From Bacteroidales bacterium UBA714 (GTDB lineage: Bacteria > Bacteroidota > Bacteroidia > Bacteroidales > UBA932), in NCBI GenBank assembly GCA_002298075.1, contig DBLW01000205.1, forward strand, positions 1 to 11,300: 11,300 nt of DNA, given 5' to 3'. Made by a program: the position numbers and the translations under genes. Numbering within the stretch: position 1 is the first letter of the stretch; every line of letters starts with the position of its first letter. The notes under the pieces are model-generated. The model did no database searches. It was not told where the DNA came from and was given only the letters and a program-made list of their open reading frames with translations. Shown here one piece after another: positions 1 through 7,375 of this stretch.

Positions 1-969
1 GAAATCATATATCGTGCATTGCGCGGACAGGCCACTCCGGAAGAGGAGAAAATGCTTGCAAAGTGGTACAGGGAATCTCCGGAAGAATGCAGCAGGGAAA
101 TAGAGGCGATTCATTCCATAATAGACCTTACCGGCATGTCCGGCTTGACGGCTGCAGGATCTGCCTCACGGACAAATGCGAAGGAAGTTCCCGTCAGAAA
201 AGCGGCAGGAAGGCACAGGTTTGCATGGTTTGCGGCTATTTCATCCGCAGCGGCAATCGCGCTCGCCATTGTCACCGGATATATATCCCATGAGCTTACC
301 TATGACTCTATATCGTCACAGATGACCTCAGTAGAGGCTCCTTTGGGAGAACATTTCATCATCACATTGCCCGACAGCTCCTCAGTGCACCTTAATTCGG
401 GAGCAAGAATCGAATATCCTGTCGTGTTCCGCAAAGACAAGAGGGAGGTATATCTAACGGGAGAAGCAATGTTCGATGTTGTACATGACGAATCAAAGCC
501 GTTCATAGTCAAGACATTCGCCTCGGAAGTAAGCGTTCTGGGAACAAAATTCGACGTGGAGGCATATAAGGAAAACAGCATATTCACCACGACACTGCTC
601 GAAGGACGGGTAAAGGTGGTAAATCTCTCTGACCCGGAACACAAAGGAGTGATACTCAATCCGAACGATGTGATAAGGATTGAGAACGGAATCATGAAAA
701 TGGAAAAAATAAGCGGCCAGGACGACATATGCTGGACAAGAGGACTCATCAAGATTGGCGGAAAGACATTCGACCGAATCATGAGAGACTTTGAAAAAGC
801 ATTCGGAGTCACCATTGAGATACAGAGGCAGCAGCTTCCGGACATCAGTGAAGTCAGCGGAAAAATCCGTGTGAACGACGGGGTGGCAAATGCCTTGAGA
901 ATCCTGCAGAGAACCGCAGACTTCAGATTCAGAATCAATGACGCGACCAACACTATAACAATCTATTAA
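1..969 (+). CDS. FecR-family anti-sigma factor (5' partial)
   Basis: Inner-membrane anti-sigma factor that would hold an ECF sigma factor until the partner SusC transporter signals that substrate is present. The reading frame is open to the left edge (EIIYRALRGQATPEEEK...), so the true start lies outside and probably only a few residues are missing. Counting visible residues, 1-50 form the cytoplasmic N-terminal sigma-binding region, about 74-95 are one transmembrane helix (FAWFAAISSAAAIALAIVTG), about 105-210 are the periplasmic FecR domain (APLGEHFIITLPDSSSVHLN, YLTGEAMFDV, VLGTKFDVEAY, LLEGRVKV), and about 250-322 are the C-terminal DUF4974 domain, which is STN-like. These motifs and their order are typical of Bacteroidetes FecR proteins. 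The next gene is a SusC with an STN domain, the expected signalling partner. The cognate sigma gene is normally directly upstream, outside this window. Confidence 0.93.
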   Translation, partial: EIIYRALRGQATPEEEKMLAKWYRESPEECSREIEAIHSIIDLTGMSGLTAAGSASRTNAKEVPVRKAAGRHRFAWFAAISSAAAIALAIVTGYISHELTYDSISSQMTSVEAPLGEHFIITLPDSSSVHLNSGARIEYPVVFRKDKREVYLTGEAMFDVVHDESKPFIVKTFASEVSVLGTKFDVEAYKENSIFTTTLLEGRVKVVNLSDPEHKGVILNPNDVIRIENGIMKMEKISGQDDICWTRGLIKIGGKTFDRIMRDFEKAFGVTIEIQRQQLPDISEVSGKIRVNDGVANALRILQRTADFRFRINDATNTITIY

Positions 970-1040
970 TAACCGTAAAACCACATTAATGACACAGGAG
1001 CCAGACACATTGCAATGATCCGGAGCGCACGGCTTTCCAG

Positions 1041-1128
1041 CTGCACGGCACAGCAACATACTGCACAGGAACACAGGAACACAGGACACAGGACACACGG
1101 CACATGGACATACTGCGCTGCGACACAG
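1041..1128 (+). repeat. Degenerate 52-base direct duplication
   Basis: Bases 1041-1076 and 1093-1128 align at a fixed offset of 52 with 26 of 36 identical positions by eye. The exact shared cores are CACGGCACA (1044-1052 and 1096-1104) and ACATACTGC (1056-1064 and 1108-1116). The tandem CACAGGA repeat lies across the end of the first copy and the start of the second. This looks like an old local duplication in the leader. Confidence 0.55.
1063..1100 (+). repeat. Short tandem repeat of (A)CACAGGA
   Basis: Consecutive units read GCACAGGA, ACACAGGA, ACACAGGA, CACAGGA, then a decayed CACACGG. This makes four near-identical 7-8 base units in a row. One more isolated copy of ACACAGGA lies at about 992-999. 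The repeat sits in the non-coding leader, so it is not constrained by a reading frame. It could be slipped-strand expansion or a multi-copy binding site; the sequence alone does not decide. Confidence 0.75.
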
Positions 1129-1159
1129 AGCAAGTCCATAACATGGTGCAAGACACTGC

Positions 1160-1207
1160 GGCAAGACAAAGTGCAGCATGACATTGTAAGGTAAGGCAAG
1201 ACAAAGT
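1160..1207 (+). repeat. 13-base exact direct repeat pair
   Basis: GGCAAGACAAAGT occurs exactly at 1160-1172 and again at 1195-1207, a 35-base offset. Related words (GCAAGACAC at 1148-1156, ACACAAAGCAAGG at 1214-1226) flank the two copies. It lies in the same T-poor leader as the other repeats. Confidence 0.65.
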
Positions 1208-1359
1208 AAAACAACACAAAGCAAGGTTACACTATACAAGGCAACCGCGGCAGCATCAGCAAGAAATCCGGATGCAGGCCCGGCACACACAAACAGAAAA
1301 AGGCGCGGCATAGAAATATCCGCTCCATAATACACTTTATCAAATCACATTATTAACGT

Positions 1360-4300
1360 ATGACTAAAGCAACATTCTTAAACGCGTTCCGGAAAATTTC
1401 CGGAATTGTAGCGCTGCTGCTTCTGACATCTTGGCTGGCAACGGCCCAGAACAAGGATGCCGGCATAACGCTTAGCATGGAAAATGCTTCTATCGGGCAG
1501 GTTATCAAAGCGATTGAGCAACAATCCCGTTTCCTGTTCATCAACAAAGGTGTCGACATCCAGAAGAAAGTATCTGTGAATGTCAGCAATGTTCCCGTGC
1601 AGAAAGCACTGGAACAGATATTCAAAGGCACGGATGTGACATGGAGCCTTGACGGCACCTACATCATCCTGTCCATGAAATCCGCCAAGGCGGAGGAGGG
1701 ACCGGCAACCGTGTCCGGATTCGTCACCGACGGACAGGGACAGCCCATTGCCGGAGCTGCCGTAATCATAGCCGGCACCTCGACCGGAGTTGTGACCGAC
1801 TTTGACGGAAGCTACTCAATACAGGTGCCTTCCCCAGCGAAAGACAAGAGCCTTGAGTTCAACATTCTCGGCTATGAGACCAAGACAGTAAAGATAGGTG
1901 ACAAGACCAGCATCAGCGTAACCCTTAACGAGGCGGCTACCGTGCTTGATGATGTTGTCGTTACGGCACTCGGCATCAAGCGTGAAGAGAAGGCCCTGAG
2001 CTACAACGTGCAGAAAGTTGACGGGGACATCGTGAACATCGTAAAGGACGCCAACTTCGTCAACTCGCTCTCAGGAAAAATCGCAGGTCTGCAGATTAAC
2101 CAGAGCGCATCCGGAGCCGGCGGTTCCACCCGTGTAATCATGCGAGGAGTGAAGTCCATCAGCGGCAACAACAACGCTCTCTATGTGATAGACGGTATTC
2201 CTATGCCTAACCTCCGCTCCGCCCAGACAGAAGGATATTACGAGACTCCGGACGGAGGTGACTTCGAGGGCATCGCCAACCTCAACCCTGAGGACTTCGA
2301 ATCAATGTCAATCCTCACGGGTGCCACGGCTGCCGCACTCTACGGCTCACAGGGAGCAAACGGCGTCATCCTCATCACGACCAAGAAAGGCCAGGAAGGC
2401 AAACTTCGCGTAAACTACTCGAACAACACGACCTTCTCCTCACCGTTCGTTATGCCACTGTTCCAGAACACATACGGAACAGATGCCACAGCGCCGTCAA
2501 TGAGCTGGGGAAGCAAGCTTGAGACTCCGACCTCATATGACCCGGCGGACTTCTTCCAGACCGGATACAACACACAGAACTCACTTTCGGTATCTGCCGG
2601 AAACGAGATGAACCAGACATATTTCTCGGCTTCATCACTCAACTCAAGAGGACTGATAAACAACAACACATTCAACCGCTACAACTTCTCGATCCGCAAC
2701 ACTGCACAGCTCGTGAAAGACAAGCTCGTCCTCGACGTAAGCGGAAGCTACATGAGACAGTACAAGCGCAACCCTACCATCCAGGGACTTTATCACAACC
2801 CGCTCGTGGCGACATACCTGTTCCCGAGGGGAGACGATATCACCAAATACCAGATTTACGAAAGATATGACGCCAATGCCGGCTATATGAGGCAGTTCTG
2901 GCCGCTGGAGTTCGTGGACGGAGTAGAAAACCCTTACTGGGAGACCAACAGGGAGCTTTTCGAGAACACGGCTCACCGCTACACCTTCACCGGAACACTC
3001 AAATGGAACATCACCAAATGGATGTGGGTGACAGGAAGGGCACGTCTGGACAACACCTCAATGAATTATACGAGGAAGATCTACGCGTCATCAAACACGC
3101 TCTTCGCTTCCGAGTTCGGTAACTATCAGGACAACAAAATCAACCACAACAACTTCTATGGTGACGTTCTCCTGACCATCGACAAGAAGTTCTTCAATAA
3201 CGACTTCTCACTCCTCTTCAACCTCGGAGCCAGCATCATGGACGACGTGCACAATGCGTCCGGATTTGAGGGCCATCTTGCCACGATAGCCAACAAGTTC
3301 TCTGTGAACAACATAAGCATGACGCATTCGCAGACAAGGCCTTACGCCGACCGTTACCGCGACCAGACACAGGCAATCTACACGACCCTCCAGCTCGGAT
3401 ACAAAGGCATGCTCTACCTCGACGCGACATTGCGCAACGAGTGGCCTTCACAGCTCGCCTTCACCAAGACTCCGAACATGCTTTACCCGTCCGTAGGTCT
3501 GTCAGCCGTCATCTCATCAATGGCCAACCTCAAGCCGGCAGGAATCTCGTTCCTTAAGGTCAGAGGCTCATATGCTGAGGTCGGAAACGCCCCTCAGCGC
3601 TACATCACAGGCGTGAACACGCCTATAAAGACAGGCGGCATCATCGAGTCGGACACATATGCCCCTGCGGTGAACCTCACCCCCGAGCGCACCAAGTCAT
3701 GGGAGGCCGGAATGAACGTGAAATTCCTCGAGGACATGATATGGCTCGACCTCACGTACTACAACACCAACACTTACAACCAGCTCTTCGAGTATGACGC
3801 AGCTCCCGCAACAGGTTACAAGAAGGCATACATCAATGCCGGAAAAGTGAACAACTGGGGTCTGGAGGCCGCACTCGGATTCAAGAACACCTGGAACGAT
3901 TTCTTCTGGTCAACCCAATTCACGTTCTCAATGAACAAGAACAAAATCAAGGAACTCATACCGGAAGGGGCACTTGACGTGACCGGAAAGCCTATCGACG
4001 TTAACGAAGTCAACATGGACTACGGCGGATACCGCATGAAGATAACAGAAGGCGGCTCAATAGGAGACTTCTATGTAACCGGACTCAAGACAGACGACCA
4101 GGGACGCATATATGTTGACCCGAACTCGAACACAGTCATTACAGACCCTAACACATGGATTTACGCAGGAAACACCGAGGCTAAGGCAAGGCTCGGCTGG
4201 AACAATACTTTCGCATACAAGGGCGTTTCCCTCAGCTTCCTCATCGACGCGCGCATCGGAGGACGCGGAGCATCCGCAACACAGGCCCTCATGGACCGCT

Positions 4301-4677
4301 GGGGTGCATCCAAGGCATCGGCAGACGCACGCGACAACGGTGGAGTATGGATTTCGGAGGACCAGAAGATTCCTGACGCAAAGACATTCTACGCGAACAA
4401 CGGAAACGGAACCTCAATGCTCGCCCACTATATATATGACATGACCAACGTCCGTCTCCGTGAGCTGTCCATCGGATATGACCTTCCGAGAAAATGGTTC
4501 AAGGACAAGCTCGGCATGACGGTGTCGCTCGTGGGACACAATCTTTGGATGATTTACAACAAGGCTCCGTTCGACCCTGAACTTACTGCATCTACAGGCA
4601 CCTACTATCAGGGACTGGACTATTTCATGCAGCCAAGCACAAGGGATCTCGGATTCAGTGTAAGACTTCAATTCTAA
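1360..4677 (+). CDS. SusC/RagA-family TonB-dependent outer-membrane transporter with STN domain
   Basis: Outer-membrane import channel that takes up oligosaccharides captured by its SusD partner, powered by TonB. It has 1105 residues, normal for the STN-containing subclass. Residues 1-30 are a signal peptide ending ATAQ. About 36-105 are a secretin/TonB short N-terminal (STN) domain, the part that contacts FecR. About 115-190 are a carboxypeptidase-regulatory-like domain (VSGFVTDGQGQPIAGAAVII). A likely TonB box follows at 194-204 (TVLDDVVVTAL). About 212-340 are the plug (LSGKIAGLQI, TRVIMRGVKS, ALYVIDGIPM, GSQGANGVILITTKKG). The rest is the beta-barrel, ending in the expected aromatic residue (VRLQF). 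The ATG is the first possible start, because an in-frame TAA lies at 1354-1356. The stop is 12 bases before the SusD-like gene, so the two are co-transcribed. Confidence 0.97.
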   Translation: MTKATFLNAFRKISGIVALLLLTSWLATAQNKDAGITLSMENASIGQVIKAIEQQSRFLFINKGVDIQKKVSVNVSNVPVQKALEQIFKGTDVTWSLDGTYIILSMKSAKAEEGPATVSGFVTDGQGQPIAGAAVIIAGTSTGVVTDFDGSYSIQVPSPAKDKSLEFNILGYETKTVKIGDKTSISVTLNEAATVLDDVVVTALGIKREEKALSYNVQKVDGDIVNIVKDANFVNSLSGKIAGLQINQSASGAGGSTRVIMRGVKSISGNNNALYVIDGIPMPNLRSAQTEGYYETPDGGDFEGIANLNPEDFESMSILTGATAAALYGSQGANGVILITTKKGQEGKLRVNYSNNTTFSSPFVMPLFQNTYGTDATAPSMSWGSKLETPTSYDPADFFQTGYNTQNSLSVSAGNEMNQTYFSASSLNSRGLINNNTFNRYNFSIRNTAQLVKDKLVLDVSGSYMRQYKRNPTIQGLYHNPLVATYLFPRGDDITKYQIYERYDANAGYMRQFWPLEFVDGVENPYWETNRELFENTAHRYTFTGTLKWNITKWMWVTGRARLDNTSMNYTRKIYASSNTLFASEFGNYQDNKINHNNFYGDVLLTIDKKFFNNDFSLLFNLGASIMDDVHNASGFEGHLATIANKFSVNNISMTHSQTRPYADRYRDQTQAIYTTLQLGYKGMLYLDATLRNEWPSQLAFTKTPNMLYPSVGLSAVISSMANLKPAGISFLKVRGSYAEVGNAPQRYITGVNTPIKTGGIIESDTYAPAVNLTPERTKSWEAGMNVKFLEDMIWLDLTYYNTNTYNQLFEYDAAPATGYKKAYINAGKVNNWGLEAALGFKNTWNDFFWSTQFTFSMNKNKIKELIPEGALDVTGKPIDVNEVNMDYGGYRMKITEGGSIGDFYVTGLKTDDQGRIYVDPNSNTVITDPNTWIYAGNTEAKARLGWNNTFAYKGVSLSFLIDARIGGRGASATQALMDRWGASKASADARDNGGVWISEDQKIPDAKTFYANNGNGTSMLAHYIYDMTNVRLRELSIGYDLPRKWFKDKLGMTVSLVGHNLWMIYNKAPFDPELTASTGTYYQGLDYFMQPSTRDLGFSVRLQF
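1387..1405 (+). repeat. Perfect inverted repeat at the start of the SusC gene
   Basis: TTCCGGAAAATTTCCGGAA reads as two 9-base arms (TTCCGGAAA and TTTCCGGAA) around a single base, with no mismatch. Each arm also contains the self-complementary word TTCCGGAA. It covers codons 10 to 16 of the transporter (F-R-K-I-S-G), inside the signal peptide and 27 bases after the A of ATG. The symmetry fits an operator-like protein site better than an RNA hairpin, since the loop would be very small unless the central pairs stay open. A role is unproven; it could be coincidence of codon choice. Confidence 0.5.
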
Positions 4678-4689
4678 AAACAAAGACCA

Positions 4690-6273
4690 ATGACAATGAA
4701 AACATATATCAAGGCAGGACTGGCGGCAGCCATCATCTCGATGGCTCTTTCATCCTGCATAAAATCATACGAGGATTACAATACGAATCCTGACGCGGTC
4801 CAGGTGGTCGATGTGAAATCATACATCACGACAATGGAGATGGACGCGCTCATCCCGTGCAGCGACGAGGGGGCCAATGAGTTCCAGCGTGCATGCAACC
4901 TCATGGGCGACTCTTTCGCAGGCTACCTTGCACCTATCCAGGCTTTCAACGGAGGTTCATATACCTGCACTTACGACCTGGACGGAACAGACTACAACAA
5001 CGTTCCTTTCTCAGTAGCATTCACCAAAGTAATGCCGGCATGGCTGAACATCAAATACGCATTTGCCAATGGACAGATTGACGAGGCTTCATTCTCAATC
5101 GCCGAGGTCATCAAAGTCATGGCAATCCAGCGCGTGACCGACATCTACGGTCCGGTGCCGTTCACTCATTTCGGCGAGGACGTAAGCCCTTACGACTCCC
5201 AGGAGACCGTCTACAAGTCCCTTCTGGAAGACCTCAACGAGGCCATCGGAACACTTAAGAGTTACGCAGCGGCATCTGAAGGTTCTTCAGCAAATCCTCC
5301 TCTCTACTCAGTTGACCTCATATATCAGGGCAACTACTCGGCATGGCTCAAGCTTGCCAACTCAGTGAAGCTCCGTATGGCGATGCGCATACGTTTCGTA
5401 GAGCCGGCTCTTGCACGGCAGTATGCGGAGGAGGCTGTGGAGGACGGCGTAATGACCAAGTCAACAGACGGCGCATGGCTCAAGAGCTCCGGCACAATAC
5501 AGGTGTTCAACCCTCTTGAGGAAGTTTGGAACGCATATTCAGACACCCGCATGGGTGCGACAATCGACGCATACATGAACGGATATTCAGACCCGAGACT
5601 TCCTAAATATTTCAAGGAGGCGACAGTAGACGGAGGCGGATACCACGGAGCACGTTGCGGCCTGCGCACTATGCTCAAGGAGAATTACAAGCCGCTTTCA
5701 ATCCCTAATGTGGAGAAGAACACTCCTGTAGTATGGATGCTTGCTTCCGAGGTGGCATTCCTCCGCGCGGAAGGCGCAATGCTCAATTGGAACATGGGAG
5801 GAAATGACAAGACTTTCTACGAGACCGGCATCGAACTCTCATTCGCCGAGAACGGGCTCAGCTCTTCCGACGCAGCCGCTTACATGAACAGCACAAAGAC
5901 ACCGGCCGCATTCGAAGACAAGAACACCAGCTCAACAAGGAACTCGGCAGGACAGCCGTCGTCAATCACGCCGAAATGGGACGCATCTGCGGGCAACGAA
6001 ACCAAGCTTGAGCGCATAATCACTCAGAAGTACATCGCAATGTTCCCTAACGGACAGGAGGCATGGTCGGAATTCCGCCGTACAGGCTACCCTAAAGTCA
6101 TCCATATTGTGAACAACATGAGCAATGGCAAGGTCAGCACGGAGAAGCAGGTAAGGAGAATGACTTTCCCGCGTTCCGAATATGCCAACAACGCGCCTGC
6201 CGTAACAGAAGCCATCAGTCTTCTTGCAGGACCGGACACCGGAAACACAAAACTCTGGTGGGATAAGAAATAA
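4690..6273 (+). CDS. SusD/RagB-like surface glycan-binding lipoprotein (SusD-like_2 type)
   Basis: Lipid-anchored lid protein that binds the incoming oligosaccharide and sits on top of the SusC barrel. It has 527 residues. The lipoprotein signal peptide ends in the lipobox ALSSC with Cys23 as the lipidated residue, and acidic residues shortly after it (IKSYEDYN) fit surface export. The YEDYNTNPDAV segment right after the anchor, the helical TPR-like middle part, the block RVTDIYGPVPFTHFG (about 150-165) and the C-terminal block KYIAMFPNGQEAWSEFRRTGYP are characteristic of the SusD-like_2 family. The ATG at 4690 is used here; a second ATG at 4696 would remove two residues and is equally possible. 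It follows the SusC stop by 12 bases and is followed 24 bases later by the GH18 gene. Confidence 0.94.
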   Translation: MTMKTYIKAGLAAAIISMALSSCIKSYEDYNTNPDAVQVVDVKSYITTMEMDALIPCSDEGANEFQRACNLMGDSFAGYLAPIQAFNGGSYTCTYDLDGTDYNNVPFSVAFTKVMPAWLNIKYAFANGQIDEASFSIAEVIKVMAIQRVTDIYGPVPFTHFGEDVSPYDSQETVYKSLLEDLNEAIGTLKSYAAASEGSSANPPLYSVDLIYQGNYSAWLKLANSVKLRMAMRIRFVEPALARQYAEEAVEDGVMTKSTDGAWLKSSGTIQVFNPLEEVWNAYSDTRMGATIDAYMNGYSDPRLPKYFKEATVDGGGYHGARCGLRTMLKENYKPLSIPNVEKNTPVVWMLASEVAFLRAEGAMLNWNMGGNDKTFYETGIELSFAENGLSSSDAAAYMNSTKTPAAFEDKNTSSTRNSAGQPSSITPKWDASAGNETKLERIITQKYIAMFPNGQEAWSEFRRTGYPKVIHIVNNMSNGKVSTEKQVRRMTFPRSEYANNAPAVTEAISLLAGPDTGNTKLWWDKK

Positions 6274-6297
6274 CAAATACCAAGACAGCAGAACAAC

Positions 6298-7356
6298 ATG
6301 AATAAAATCATAAAATATTCAGCATTAAGCCTTTTGACAGGCTTTATCTTCGCCGGATGTGCAGACTGGATTACACCTGAGCGCGTCATCGTACAGCACC
6401 CGGACGAGCAGTCACCTATCGTAAAGGATGATGCGTATTACCAGGCTCTGCGTGCATACAAGCAGACACATCACAAGGTGGCTTTCGGCTGGTACGGCTC
6501 TTGGACCGCAAACGGTGCCTCATACCAGACTCGTCTGGTGAGTGCTCCGGACTCCATGGACATCGTGTCCATCTGGAGCCAGTGGTACGACCTGACTCCC
6601 GAGCAGATTGCCGACAAGGAGTTCGTCCAGAAAGTGAAAGGAACGAAAGTCACTTACACAATCTTCCTTGATGACCTTCCTGAGCAATTCAGATGCGAGG
6701 GGTGGCCTAACGTATCCGCAGAAGAACAGAACAAATGCATCGAGGCTTTCGCCAAGGCATACTGCCAGGACTCCATGGTGAAATACAACTATGACGGTAT
6801 CGACATTGACTATGAACCTGGATTCGGAGCCAGAGGACCTATGGTAGGCAACCCTGCACCGGACCTGTTCCTGAGGACGATAACCGAGATGAGCAAGTAT
6901 GTAGGCCCTAAATCGGGCACAGGCAGGCTTTTCATGATAGACGGTGTACCTTATGCCGTAAGGGGCGAACATGCCGGACTTTTCGACTACGGAATCGTGC
7001 AGTCTTATGCTTCAAGCGGATACTCTGACCTTCAGGGCCGTTTTGACAATGCGGACAGGGCCGGCTGGAAGCCGGAGCAGTACATTTTCGCCGAGAACTT
7101 CGAGTCATACTGGAAGAACGGCGGCGTGAATCATACATGCCGCGACGGCCAGGTGGTGAACTCCCTGCTCGGAATGGCCAGGTTCAACCCTACGCAAGGC
7201 TCTGCCGGCGGATTCGGAGCTTATCACATGGAGTACGAGTACGCTCATTCCGACATGCCGTACAAATACATGCGCAGAGCGATACAGGATGTCAACCCTG
7301 CCGGAGGCAATATGCCAAGTTCTCTTTCAGACGCATCTTTGGCACCTGCAAACTAA
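6298..7356 (+). CDS. GH18 glycosidase lipoprotein, probable endo-beta-N-acetylglucosaminidase
   Basis: Probable surface endo-glycosidase. The GH18 signature is intact: DGIDIDYE at residues 166-173, with Glu173 as catalytic acid and Asp171 as the assisting residue. The signal peptide ends FIFAGC (Cys21), followed by ADWITPE, a typical start for PUL GH18 lipoproteins. Barrel strands can be followed in order: VAFGWYGSW (61-69), DIVSIWSQWYDL (88-99), TYTIFLDDL (119-127), the catalytic strand, LFMIDGVPYA (211-220), GIVQSYASSG (232-241), YIFAENFESYW (262-272) and GGFGAYHMEYEY (304-315). At 352 residues it is a single domain with only a short linker. GH18 covers chitinases and endo-beta-N-acetylglucosaminidases. 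The short F-type barrel and the SusC/SusD/DUF1735-LamG context favour the latter, cutting the GlcNAc-GlcNAc core of N-glycans. Some PUL members only bind glycans, but the intact motif argues for activity. The ATG is 24 bases after the SusD stop and in the same frame. Confidence 0.9.
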   Translation: MNKIIKYSALSLLTGFIFAGCADWITPERVIVQHPDEQSPIVKDDAYYQALRAYKQTHHKVAFGWYGSWTANGASYQTRLVSAPDSMDIVSIWSQWYDLTPEQIADKEFVQKVKGTKVTYTIFLDDLPEQFRCEGWPNVSAEEQNKCIEAFAKAYCQDSMVKYNYDGIDIDYEPGFGARGPMVGNPAPDLFLRTITEMSKYVGPKSGTGRLFMIDGVPYAVRGEHAGLFDYGIVQSYASSGYSDLQGRFDNADRAGWKPEQYIFAENFESYWKNGGVNHTCRDGQVVNSLLGMARFNPTQGSAGGFGAYHMEYEYAHSDMPYKYMRRAIQDVNPAGGNMPSSLSDASLAPAN

Positions 7357-7375
7357 TTAACCATCGACAACAGAT

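Larger units (their letters stand above)
970..1359 (+). other. 390-base T-poor non-coding leader between FecR and SusC
   Basis: No credible gene lies here on either strand. Bases 1021-1320 contain only about 32 T in 300 by my count (near 11%), and the stretch is rich in CA, ACA and CAGG words. It contains a short tandem repeat, a degenerate 52-base duplication and a 13-base direct repeat, listed separately. Base composition becomes more AT-rich from about 1311 to the SusC start. The promoter of the SusC operon probably lies in this interval, but no clear Bacteroidetes -33/-7 pair is visible. This is compatible with an ECF-dependent promoter of unknown consensus. No inverted repeats suggesting an invertible promoter were seen. 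Confidence 0.7.

Noticed and set aside
1041..1207. Repeats in the leader considered as a CRISPR-like or iteron array.
   Set aside because: Units are too short and degenerate, spacing is irregular, there are no unique equal-length spacers, and no cas or replication gene is nearby.
493..1335. A long open frame on the minus strand (280 codons) covering the end of FecR and most of the leader.
   Set aside because: Over half of it mirrors the FecR gene, and the rest is a Cys/Leu/Val-rich low-complexity product of the T-poor plus strand. It shows no recognisable domain, and the absence of stops is explained by base composition.
970..1359. Invertible promoter region of the kind known from Bacteroides surface loci.
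   Set aside because: No pair of inverted repeats flanking a promoter-sized segment was found, and no invertase gene is visible in the window.
1195..1450. Antisense RNA promoter on the minus strand near the SusC start.
   Set aside because: No plus-strand CAAAnnTA (reverse of TAnnTTTG) with a suitably spaced CAAA was found, so an antisense RNA cannot be supported from sequence alone.
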